DNA of 64,000 bases from positions 62,001 through 126,000 of the forward strand of contig NZ_BJWY01000001.1 in NCBI RefSeq assembly GCF_007990715.1. The letters run 5' to 3'. Numbering within the stretch: the stretch's first letter is position 1; every line of letters starts with the position of its first letter. A program made the position numbers and the translations under genes. The DNA is from Nocardia seriolae NBRC 15557 (GTDB lineage: Bacteria; Actinomycetota; Actinomycetes; Mycobacteriales; Mycobacteriaceae). The notes under the pieces are model-generated. The model searched no databases. It saw only the letters and a program-made list of their open reading frames with translations, and was not told the DNA's origin. Positions 16,781 through 64,000 of this stretch are shown piece by piece.

Positions 16781-17914
16781 ATGACGACGCAACACTGGGT
16801 GGCGGGATACCGTGCGCCGCTGGTGAATCCGGCCGAGGAGATCAAGCTGGCCGAGCCGCGCGCCTTCGGCGATGAGACGGTCCGCCAGGTGGTGCGGGTG
16901 GGCGGGGCCGGGTCGCGGCTGCGGATCCGGCTGACCAACCGGTACGGCGCGGAGGAGCTGGCGATCGGCGCGGCCCGGATCGCGGTGCGCAAGGCGGGTG
17001 GCGAGATCGTGCCGGAGACCGATACCCCCGTGCGGTTCGAGGGGTCCGCGTCGGTCCGGATTCCCGCCGGAGTCGATCTGGTCAGCGACCCGATCGAGTT
17101 CGCGGTGGAGGCGGGGACCGAGCTGACGGTCAGCGTGTACCTGCCCGAACCGGCCCTGCCCGCCTTCGCGCAGTTCCCGGTGGAGACCAGCTGGATCACC
17201 ACCGGCGATCGGACGGGCGACGCTGCACCGTCCGATGCCGAGGAGACCGCTGCGCGGTTCTTCCTCACCGGAATCGACGTCGCTGCCGATTCCGAAGCTC
17301 CGGTGCTGGTGGCCTTCGGCGACTCGTGGTTCGAAGGCGCGGGTTCCACGCTCGGCGCGAACCGGCGTTCGGTGGATGTGCTCAACGATCGGCTCACCAC
17401 CGGGTGGGCGGTCAACCAGGGCATCGGCGGTAACCGGCTGCTGGCCGACGAGATCGGTGAGCACGGCCTGGCCCGGTTCGACCGGGACGTGCTCGCGGTG
17501 CCGGGTGCGGCGGCCGTGTGGGCCAACTTCGGCATCAATGACCTGATCCTGGCCGGGACCGCGACCGCCGAGGCGCTGATCGCCGGTTTCACCGCGCTGG
17601 CCGAGCGGGCGCACGCGGCGGGACTTCCGATATACGCCAACACCATCGGGCCGTTCGGCGGGGCGATCTACCCGGGTCTGGCGGTGGCCGAGGGCATTCC
17701 GGTGCGCCGCGCGGTCAATGCGTGGCTGCGTGCCACCGACGTGTTCGATGCCGTCTTCGATGTGGCCGCGGCGGTGGAGAATCCGGCCGACCCCGACTTC
17801 ATCCGACCCGATCTGGACAGCGGCGACGGCATGCACCTCAATGACGCCGGGGCCCGGGTCATGGCGGAGACGGTGGATCTCACCGTGCTGCCGAAGGCAT
17901 TCCATCGCGCGTGA
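16781..17914 (+). CDS. SGNH/GDSL-type hydrolase
   Basis: This 377-residue protein has an N-terminal beta-rich region of about 170 residues followed by an SGNH hydrolase domain. The four blocks are visible: block I FGDSWFEG (nucleophile Ser), block II GIGGNR, block III FGINDL (the GxND Asn) and block V DGMHLND with the catalytic Asp and His. Enzymes of this layout are esterases or acetyl/acyl hydrolases acting on sugars or lipids. No signal peptide is present, so it appears cytoplasmic. The ATG at 16781 has a good ribosome site (TGGAGGTTCCG) and a recognisable promoter, and the neighbour on the other side is a divergent MarR regulator. Confidence 0.9.
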   Translation: MTTQHWVAGYRAPLVNPAEEIKLAEPRAFGDETVRQVVRVGGAGSRLRIRLTNRYGAEELAIGAARIAVRKAGGEIVPETDTPVRFEGSASVRIPAGVDLVSDPIEFAVEAGTELTVSVYLPEPALPAFAQFPVETSWITTGDRTGDAAPSDAEETAARFFLTGIDVAADSEAPVLVAFGDSWFEGAGSTLGANRRSVDVLNDRLTTGWAVNQGIGGNRLLADEIGEHGLARFDRDVLAVPGAAAVWANFGINDLILAGTATAEALIAGFTALAERAHAAGLPIYANTIGPFGGAIYPGLAVAEGIPVRRAVNAWLRATDVFDAVFDVAAAVENPADPDFIRPDLDSGDGMHLNDAGARVMAETVDLTVLPKAFHRA

Positions 17915-17945
17915 GCCGCGACCGAGGCAGCCACGGAGCGACAGG

Positions 17946-19364
17946 TCATGGCAGTCGCGGGGCGGCGGCCTGGTCCTGCCGCAATCCGCTGGCCCACAGG
18001 TCATCCGCGATATCGCGGCCGAGCCGGACGCCGCCGATGTTCTGGGACAGGTCCATGTGACCGGTCAGGTCGGTGGCGAAGGCGTCGAAGGGCCAGGCGA
18101 CGCCCAGGAATACGCGGCTGCGCGCGTTCTCCTCCATCATCTGCCACAGGCCGCCGGGAAAGCGCCGGACGTGCCGGGGGCGCTGGACGCCGCGATTGTC
18201 GGTGGTCTCGCCGTCCAATTCCTCGGAGACGAAACCCAATCCGTCGGTGAGGATGTCGGGTCCGTCGGCCGCGATGTCGTAGTAGCGGCGGATGGTCTGG
18301 AAGGCCGCGCCGCCGAAGGTGGCGTGCGCGGAGGGATAGGCGGGGTAGGGCGGGGTGAGATTGGGCGCGATCTCATTGCTGCGGGGCGCGCCGTGCGGCA
18401 GCCAGCCGGGATCGCAATCGCCGTCGAGTCCGTTGCCGGGCATGGCGTCCGGGCCCAGGGTCGGGTCGTACTCGCGGATGCCGAGGATGGGCCGCCACAG
18501 GTTGTGCCGGTATTTGTCGTCCCAGCACAGGATGGCCGCATCGGCGAGGGCGGTATTGACCAGGGCGAACAGGCGGGCGTTCTGTTCCACGTCATTGCCG
18601 CGGGCGGCGGCGACGACCCGGGTGACGAGGTTGTGGAAGCGGGGCACGGTGCCCAGGTGTCTGGCGCCGTCGTAGGCCCAGAACACCCCGCGCAGGGTTT
18701 CGTCGGCGGTGCGGGCGGGCGATCCGGGCGGGAGCCCGGAAACGGCCTCGGCGGCAAGGCCTTTGGCACGCACCTCGCGCACGGCGGCCAGGTAGCGGGG
18801 GTCGGTCTCCTTCGGTGGCGGGTCGAGGGTGTAGCGGCTGGTGGTGGCGAAGCAGCGGGATCGGGCTCCGTAATGCGGTGCGTAGTAACCCTGTTTCGGG
18901 TTGACCGGGTCCGGGCGGTGGCCGGGCGGGGTGGGGTCGGGGTGGTAGTCGGTGTCGGCCAGACTCGGATCGCCGGTGCGGGCCTTGAGGACCGCGCGGC
19001 CGACGTTCTGCCCGTGGGTGCTGCCGCGGCCGGTGCCGGGCCCGCGCAGTCCGGCCTCGCGCAGGGCGCGGTCCAGGCGTGCGGTCTGCGCCGGGTAGAG
19101 CGCCGACAGCGTGGTGTGGGCCGCCACGGCGATGGCGGCGTCGGGCGCGGCGCCATTGGCCGCCACCGGTGGTGCGGTCAGCCAGGTGCCGTGCGGGGCA
19201 CCGAAGATGCTGAAGATGGCATCGTGCATGGCCAGGTGCACCATGGCCAGGGCACGGGAACTGCCGGCCGGACCGCGTGACCCGCGTTCCACGGGTTTGA
19301 TCTCGGTGTGCGCCATGCGATCCGACTCCAGCGCCACCGCATTCCAATACAGGATTTGATCCAC
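17946..19364 (-). CDS. Vanadium-haloperoxidase-like protein lacking the vanadate-binding histidine
   Basis: This 472-residue protein belongs to the vanadium chloroperoxidase / PAP2 superfamily. Vanadate-pocket residues can be placed: Lys284 and Arg291 (DDKYRHNLWRP), Ser345 and His347 (YPSAHATF), and Arg417 (ENARSRVFLGV). The axial histidine that coordinates vanadium in the canonical motif (R-x5-H before W-R-F-D-A) is Ala423 here: the codon at 18096-18098 reads GCC on the coding strand. The protein therefore probably cannot bind vanadate in the usual way. The N-terminus (ILYWNAVALESDR) fits the family, with GTG 19364 preceded by GGGAG. It has no signal peptide and stands alone between convergent and unrelated genes. 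Confidence 0.88.
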   Translation of the reverse strand: MDQILYWNAVALESDRMAHTEIKPVERGSRGPAGSSRALAMVHLAMHDAIFSIFGAPHGTWLTAPPVAANGAAPDAAIAVAAHTTLSALYPAQTARLDRALREAGLRGPGTGRGSTHGQNVGRAVLKARTGDPSLADTDYHPDPTPPGHRPDPVNPKQGYYAPHYGARSRCFATTSRYTLDPPPKETDPRYLAAVREVRAKGLAAEAVSGLPPGSPARTADETLRGVFWAYDGARHLGTVPRFHNLVTRVVAAARGNDVEQNARLFALVNTALADAAILCWDDKYRHNLWRPILGIREYDPTLGPDAMPGNGLDGDCDPGWLPHGAPRSNEIAPNLTPPYPAYPSAHATFGGAAFQTIRRYYDIAADGPDILTDGLGFVSEELDGETTDNRGVQRPRHVRRFPGGLWQMMEENARSRVFLGVAWPFDAFATDLTGHMDLSQNIGGVRLGRDIADDLWASGLRQDQAAAPRLP

Positions 19365-19510
19365 TTTCGCTGTCTCCCAAATGTTCCGAGCACTGCGCGA
19401 GTGGCATGCGGGGCGCTTTCCGGCTTCCCGGTCGACACCCCGCTGCCGCCCGCGAGATTCAGAATGAGGGGCGCGCCGCCGGATTTCCGCAGTAGTTCGC
19501 TACCCGATTC

Positions 19511-19530
19511 CGGGGTCGTGATCGACCCCG
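19511..19530. terminator. Hairpin downstream of the ABC exporter operon
   Basis: CGGGGTC and GACCCCG form a perfect 7-bp stem around a six-base loop, about 65 bases past the permease stop on the minus strand. There is no T-tract, so it is a weak candidate terminator or an operator for the haloperoxidase-like gene. The rest of the 19,365-19,596 gap shows nothing else I can name. Confidence 0.3.
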
Positions 19531-19596
19531 ATCCGAGTAGCGGCGCGTCGGGCTCCGGGAGTGTTCGTTACGGGTTCGAGGAGTTGAATCGCCAGC

Positions 19597-21165
19597 TCAG
19601 CGCGGTTTTACCTCGGCTAGCAGCTCCGGGCCACGGGTCTCCAATCGGGTGGTGGCGAGCCGGATTCCGAGGGCGGCCGCAAACCCGCCGAGCGCCAGAC
19701 CGATCGGTAGTGCCGCCCATTCGAGTAGCGGAATGTGCAGGGCCGCACCGACTCCCAGGATCGCCAGCACCGGGGCCGCGGCCAGCAACTGCACCAGGCC
19801 GACCGCGAGCTGCATCAGCATCTTCATGCAGCCGGGGTTGCCGGAGCCCGCGAAGGGGTTGCCGCGCTGGGGCGGCAGCGCGAAGGCCGCGTGCGTGGAC
19901 AGGAACACCACCGCGCCCGCACCCACTCCCAGCAGCACCGGAATCGTCGACAGCGCCCAGGGATACAGGTACGCCTGGCCCAGCGCGCCGGGCAGAATCA
20001 GCGTGGCGAGCACGGACAGCGGCGCGACCAGCAGCAGCCAGGCGTAGGCGCGGCCGCGGACATCCGCGCGTGCCGCGCCCGGGGTCACCAGCGTTTGCCA
20101 GACCGCGGTGGCGTCGAATCCGTACAGGTTGGTGCTGGACATGGTGGCCAGCCAGACGACGAAAGCGCCCGAGAACGGGACGGTTCCGCTACCGCCGGTG
20201 CGGATGGACAGGAAGATCGGCAGCACGAAGCCGATGAGCAGCAGCGGGAGCAGGGCGGCGCGGCGGCGGCCGTCGCGCCACCAGGTGCGCAGTTCCTTGG
20301 TGACCATGGCCCCGACCGGGGTCGGCGGGATGAAGCGTTCCAGCAGGCCGCCGCCGGTGTCGACCACCTGCCCCTCGGGTGAGGACGGGGTGGTGAGCCG
20401 GCGCTCCAGCAGCACCGCCCACGCCTGCCACAGCATCAGCGCGAGCAGTGCCAGGCCGAGCAGCGCCAGCAGGGCGAGCAGGTAGTTGCCGCGACCGGCG
20501 GCCTCGACGGCGTAGGGGGCCCAGCCCGACGGGACCGCGCGCAGGGTGGTCGACAGCGCGCTGTGGTCGCCCTCCAGCTTCGGCCCGACCGCCGAGATGA
20601 GCAGATTCAGTGGGTAGTAGGCCAATCCGATGAGGGCGGCGAACAGCACGCCCAGGTCCCGACCGCGCCGCGAACGCATGGCCGCGCCCAGCCAGGCCAC
20701 CACGACCCGCGACAGCACCACCACGAACACCAGTTGCAGGACCGCGCCGAGGGCGGCGATCGCCATGGCGCCCAAGCCGATCGGGGCCGCCACGAACACC
20801 AGGCTCCCGAACGCGATCAGGTTGACGATCGGGGCGGGGCCCACGAAGGCGGCCGCGCCCAATCCGTAGGCCAGTTGCCGAGTCGTCAAGGGCAGCAACC
20901 GGAATTGCTCGGGTTGCAGGGTTTCGTCGCTGCTGCCGGTGAGCACCGGCCCGCAGATCCAGCCCAGGGTCCAGGCCGCGAACAGCGCCGCCGCGACCGT
21001 GACGCCGCCGTGCACGGTCTCGTGCGCGGTGGCGACGAGCAGCGCGGTCACCAGCGCCGCGATCAGACCGAAGCCGGTGCCGAGCCAAAAGCTCAGCGCC
21101 GCACGCCCTTCCCGCATGTGCCGCCGGGTGATGGTGAGCCGCATCCGGATCAGGACGCCAACCAC
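19597..21165 (-). CDS. ABC exporter permease subunit
   Basis: This 522-residue protein has about a dozen hydrophobic spans in two halves joined by a cytoplasmic region around residues 255-305 (RRLTTPSSPEGQVVDTGGGLLERFIPPTPVGAMVTKELRTWWRD pattern). That is the layout of large actinobacterial ABC-2-like export permeases. It overlaps the end of the ATPase gene by 16 bases, so the two are translationally coupled and form one exporter. No substrate clue is visible; the synthetase 2 kb away is on the same strand, but with other genes between. Confidence 0.85.
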   Translation of the reverse strand: MVGVLIRMRLTITRRHMREGRAALSFWLGTGFGLIAALVTALLVATAHETVHGGVTVAAALFAAWTLGWICGPVLTGSSDETLQPEQFRLLPLTTRQLAYGLGAAAFVGPAPIVNLIAFGSLVFVAAPIGLGAMAIAALGAVLQLVFVVVLSRVVVAWLGAAMRSRRGRDLGVLFAALIGLAYYPLNLLISAVGPKLEGDHSALSTTLRAVPSGWAPYAVEAAGRGNYLLALLALLGLALLALMLWQAWAVLLERRLTTPSSPEGQVVDTGGGLLERFIPPTPVGAMVTKELRTWWRDGRRRAALLPLLLIGFVLPIFLSIRTGGSGTVPFSGAFVVWLATMSSTNLYGFDATAVWQTLVTPGAARADVRGRAYAWLLLVAPLSVLATLILPGALGQAYLYPWALSTIPVLLGVGAGAVVFLSTHAAFALPPQRGNPFAGSGNPGCMKMLMQLAVGLVQLLAAAPVLAILGVGAALHIPLLEWAALPIGLALGGFAAALGIRLATTRLETRGPELLAEVKPR

Positions 21166-21917
21166 GACAGCCCCTCCTCGCCGCCCACGCGCCCGCCGAC
21201 GAGCCGCACGAACGCCTCTTCAAGGGTCCCCTCGCCCCGCACCTCGGCCAGGGTCCCACCCGCCACCACCCGCCCGCGGCTGATAACCGCGACCCGATCG
21301 CAGATCGTCTCCACCAGGGCCATCACGTGACTGGACAGCACCACCGATCCCCCGGCGGCAACGAACCTCTGGAGGATGGTGCGGATCGTGCCCGCCGACA
21401 CCGGATCCACGGCCTCGAACGGCTCGTCCAGCACCAGCAGCTTCGGCGCGTGCAGCAGCGCGGTGGCCAGCCCGATCTTCTTGCGCATACCGGCCGAATA
21501 ATCCACCACGACAGTGTTTTCCGCGCCGTCCAACTCCAGCACGTGCAACAACTCGTCCACGCGACCCACCACGGTCGCCTTGTCCATCCCGCGCAGGAGT
21601 CCGGTGAAGTTCAGCAACTCCCGCCCCGTCAGCCGCTCGGGCAACGCCAGACCGTCCGGCAGCACCCCGACCACGGCCTTGGCCCGCACCGGGTCGGACC
21701 ACACATCGTTTCCGAAGATCCGCGCGCTTCCCATATCCGGCCGCAACAACCCGACCGCCATCGACAACGTGGTCGTCTTGCCCGCACCGTTGGGCCCGAC
21801 CAGCCCGAAGAACGACCCCGCGGGCACCGCCAGACTCACCCCCTCGACCACCCAAGGCCACCCGAACCCTTTGTAGAGCCCATCCAGCTCCAACGCCGGT
21901 CGCCCATCGACAGTCAT
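21150..21917 (-). CDS. ABC exporter ATP-binding subunit
   Basis: This 255-residue ATPase has Walker A (GPNGAGKT), an ABC signature in the divergent form YSAGMRKK, Walker B (LLVLDEPFE) and the H-loop (LSSHV). The YSAGM variant is typical of ABC-2 type exporters. ATG 21917 (MTVDGRPALEL) is chosen over the longer frame to 22013, as GAGGAGGG lies just before it. It is the first gene of a two-gene operon with the overlapping permease. Confidence 0.93.
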   Translation of the reverse strand: MTVDGRPALELDGLYKGFGWPWVVEGVSLAVPAGSFFGLVGPNGAGKTTTLSMAVGLLRPDMGSARIFGNDVWSDPVRAKAVVGVLPDGLALPERLTGRELLNFTGLLRGMDKATVVGRVDELLHVLELDGAENTVVVDYSAGMRKKIGLATALLHAPKLLVLDEPFEAVDPVSAGTIRTILQRFVAAGGSVVLSSHVMALVETICDRVAVISRGRVVAGGTLAEVRGEGTLEEAFVRLVGGRVGGEEGLSWLAS

Positions 21918-22060
21918 CCGACCCTCCTCGAAGCCCCGCCTACCGCCCTTTGACGACAAGCGTCCCACTTCACTGCCAGACATATCGCGCCGCCGACCCC
22001 CCACCGCAACCACCCCCGCCGAAATGATGTCCTGACGTGTGCATCAGGCGGGATTGGGAG

Positions 22061-22900
22061 ATGCCCCCGACTCCGGATCCATCGATGATCAACCCCATGA
22101 CCGGACATGGCGACTACCGAACCCTGACCGTCGAGGTCTCCGACCGCGTAGCGACGATCACCCTGAACCGCCCCGACCGCCGCAACGCCTTCACCCGCGA
22201 AATGGGCTCGGAGCTATCGCGGGCCTACCGGGCCTGCGACACCGACGACCAGGTCCGAGCCATAGTCCTGACCGGCCACCCACCCGCCTTCTGCGCGGGA
22301 GCCGACCTGAGCGCGGGCGAGTCGACGTTCACCGACCCCGCCGCCGACTTCAGCGCAGCGGGCATAGACATGCCCGCATGGCGCCTGCACAAACCCGTCA
22401 TAGCAGCCGTCAACGGCCACGCCCTAGGCATCGGCCTGACCCTGGCCCTCCAATGCGACCTCCGCATCATGGCCACCGAGGCCAAATACGCCATCATCCA
22501 AGTCCAACGAGGCATGATCGGCGACGCCTACTCCCACTGGACCCTCCCCCGCCTCATAGGCATCTCCCGAGCAGCCCAACTACTCCTCACCGGAACAACT
22601 TTCAACGGCACCCAAGCCGAATCCTGGGGCCTGGCAACCCAATCCCTCCCCGCCGACCAGGTCCTCCCCACTGCCCAATCCCTCGCTCACACCATCGCCG
22701 TCAACACGGCCCCCCTCGCGATAGCCGCCACCAAACAACTCCTCTGGTCCACCTTCGAAAACGACGCGACCCGAATCGGCACCTCCGAAACCAACCTCCA
22801 CCTCCTCCTCATGTCCCAGCCCGACGCCAAGGAAGGCGTCCGCGCCTACCTGGACCGCCGCCCTCCGAACTGGACCAGCAACCCCCACGACCTCCCATGA
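22061..22900 (+). CDS. Crotonase-fold (enoyl-CoA hydratase/isomerase family) protein with altered active site
   Basis: This protein of about 279 residues has the crotonase fold. The CoA oxyanion-hole segments FCAGADLS and NGHALGIGLTLALQCD are present. At the two positions where enoyl-CoA hydratase 1 has catalytic glutamates, I align Gln in YAIIQVQRGMIGD and Gln in AAQLLLTG, so simple hydration is doubtful. The aspartate of MIGDAYSHWTLPRL could serve an alternative reaction. Start is uncertain: ATG 22061 follows GGGATTGGGAG, while ATGs at 22085 and 22097 also fit. The coding strand is strikingly C-rich at wobble positions compared with neighbours. Gene context gives no pathway. Confidence 0.85.
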   Translation: MPPTPDPSMINPMTGHGDYRTLTVEVSDRVATITLNRPDRRNAFTREMGSELSRAYRACDTDDQVRAIVLTGHPPAFCAGADLSAGESTFTDPAADFSAAGIDMPAWRLHKPVIAAVNGHALGIGLTLALQCDLRIMATEAKYAIIQVQRGMIGDAYSHWTLPRLIGISRAAQLLLTGTTFNGTQAESWGLATQSLPADQVLPTAQSLAHTIAVNTAPLAIAATKQLLWSTFENDATRIGTSETNLHLLLMSQPDAKEGVRAYLDRRPPNWTSNPHDLP

Positions 22901-22919
22901 CCCGATGCCGGGACTCCGG

Positions 22920-23519
22920 CTACGGCAGCAGAGAGCCGGGATCGAAGGCGATGTCGAAGGGTAGATTCAGGGCGGCCGCGCGACCGGCAGGGCAGCGAGC
23001 GACCTGTTCGTATTCGCCCGATTCGGCGAGCCCATACGCGAAAAGTACCGGGAGGTTCTCGCCCGACAACTGGCCCTTGAACCGGCTCGTCTCGATCCGC
23101 CAGAAATTCGGAATCCCACCGTCCGCATACAGGTCGGGCTTGACCCGGCGGTCCATCGCAGCGGTCGATCGTGAGACGACTTCTACTACGAGTCTCACCC
23201 GGTCGACGGGTATCCCTCGTTCGTCCCATGGAATCGGCCCGGTGCACACCAGCAGATCCGGAATCGGCTCGTCATCGCCGATGAGCACTCCGACACCGGG
23301 GATCATGTAGAGCCCGTCCGGTAGTGCGTGTTCGAGTATTCGCCCCAATTCGGATACGAACCGCTGATGGATCGGTTTCGGTGCCGCGTTCACGACGAGC
23401 TGGCCATTCAGGACCTCGTACCTGAGTCCGTTCTCGGGAAGGTGATCGAGATCGGCGGCGGTCCAGCGATCGGAAGCGGGCACGTGCATAGTCGAATTGT
23501 CCAGCTCGGGCACTGGCAT
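22920..23519 (-). CDS. Uma2-family (DUF820) PD-(D/E)XK nuclease-fold protein
   Basis: This 199-residue protein has the Uma2/DUF820 layout: YEVLNGQLVV with the first acidic residue, a helix with HQRFVSELGRIL, PDLLVCTG with the Asp, and LVVEVVSRST with the core Glu, followed by KPDLYADGGIPNFWRIE. The fold is restriction-endonuclease-like, but the role of this family is not established; it is common in multiple copies in actinobacteria and cyanobacteria. ATG 23519 is used; ATG 23489 is an alternative and the longer GTG frame to 23618 seems unlikely. It lies just downstream of the giant synthetase on the same strand, with no evident functional connection. Confidence 0.85.
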   Translation of the reverse strand: MPVPELDNSTMHVPASDRWTAADLDHLPENGLRYEVLNGQLVVNAAPKPIHQRFVSELGRILEHALPDGLYMIPGVGVLIGDDEPIPDLLVCTGPIPWDERGIPVDRVRLVVEVVSRSTAAMDRRVKPDLYADGGIPNFWRIETSRFKGQLSGENLPVLFAYGLAESGEYEQVARCPAGRAAALNLPFDIAFDPGSLLP

Positions 23520-23650
23520 CGCCAAGGCAAACACCCCCTGATTCGCAGCTGATGTCGAACAACCACCACCGACGACGTCGAGGCTAGCCCGATACCGCGG
23601 ACGACTCGCCGGTGACAAACATCTGTTCGTTCGCCACCGGTGAGTTGCAG

Positions 23651-64000
<40,350 letters not shown>

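Noticed and set aside
19597..21917. ABC exporter as the dedicated transporter of the NRPS product
   Set aside because: It lies in a separate operon with two unrelated genes in between, and nothing in its sequence points to peptide export. The link is possible but unsupported.
22920..23519. Uma2-type protein as a transposase remnant or restriction enzyme
   Set aside because: No inverted repeats, target duplications or methylase are near; it fits the stand-alone Uma2 family of unknown role.
23609..23640. CCGGTG/CACCGG inverted repeat as terminator of the synthetase
   Set aside because: The stem is only six base pairs around a 20-base loop with no T-tract, too weak to annotate.

Overview
The window is high-GC actinobacterial DNA, most likely from a mycolate-containing member of the Mycobacteriales such as Nocardia or a close relative. 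I infer this from base composition, GTG starts, the CFP29-type encapsulin, the mix of small regulators and hydrolases, and a very large modular peptide synthetase. No rRNA, tRNA, CRISPR array, insertion sequence or integrase is visible. No gap between genes exceeds 300 bases.

Positions 1-8,300 hold small independent units: the 3' part of an encapsulin shell gene, a GlxA-type regulator divergent from an isochorismatase-like hydrolase, a PH-like membrane protein, an uncharacterised protein, a Nudix hydrolase, a small exported protein, a 14-TM MFS exporter and a double TerD-domain protein.

Positions 7,614-15,253 form one nitrogen-metabolism unit. A TetR regulator is transcribed away from a tight operon of an APC permease, a 49-codon small ORF, two DUF1989 (urea-carboxylase-associated) proteins, a carboxyltransferase-only urea/guanidine carboxylase and an allophanate hydrolase. 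Several genes overlap by ATGA. A perfect 20-bp palindrome in the divergent promoter is the likely TetR operator. The two DUF1989 genes fit guanidine rather than plain urea as substrate. The carboxylase lacks both its biotin carboxylase and its biotin carrier domains, so it needs partners encoded elsewhere or does something else.

Positions 15,260-23,519 carry a patatin-like lipase, a MarR regulator divergent from an SGNH/GDSL hydrolase, a vanadium-haloperoxidase-like protein missing its vanadate-binding histidine, a two-gene ABC exporter, a crotonase-fold protein lacking both catalytic glutamates, and a Uma2-type nuclease-fold protein.

Positions 23,651-64,000, the whole right-hand 40 kb, are one minus-strand open frame. 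It encodes 13,449 visible residues of a non-ribosomal peptide synthetase whose N-terminus lies beyond the window. It contains 11 adenylation domains, 12 condensation domains (the first partial), 11 carrier domains and two epimerisation domains. Specificity codes read as Ser in four modules and Thr in one; six A domains have codes I cannot assign. The enzyme ends in a condensation domain followed by a degenerate adenylation remnant, with no thioesterase or reductase. The predicted product is a Ser/Thr-rich peptide of at least 11 residues with two D-configured positions.
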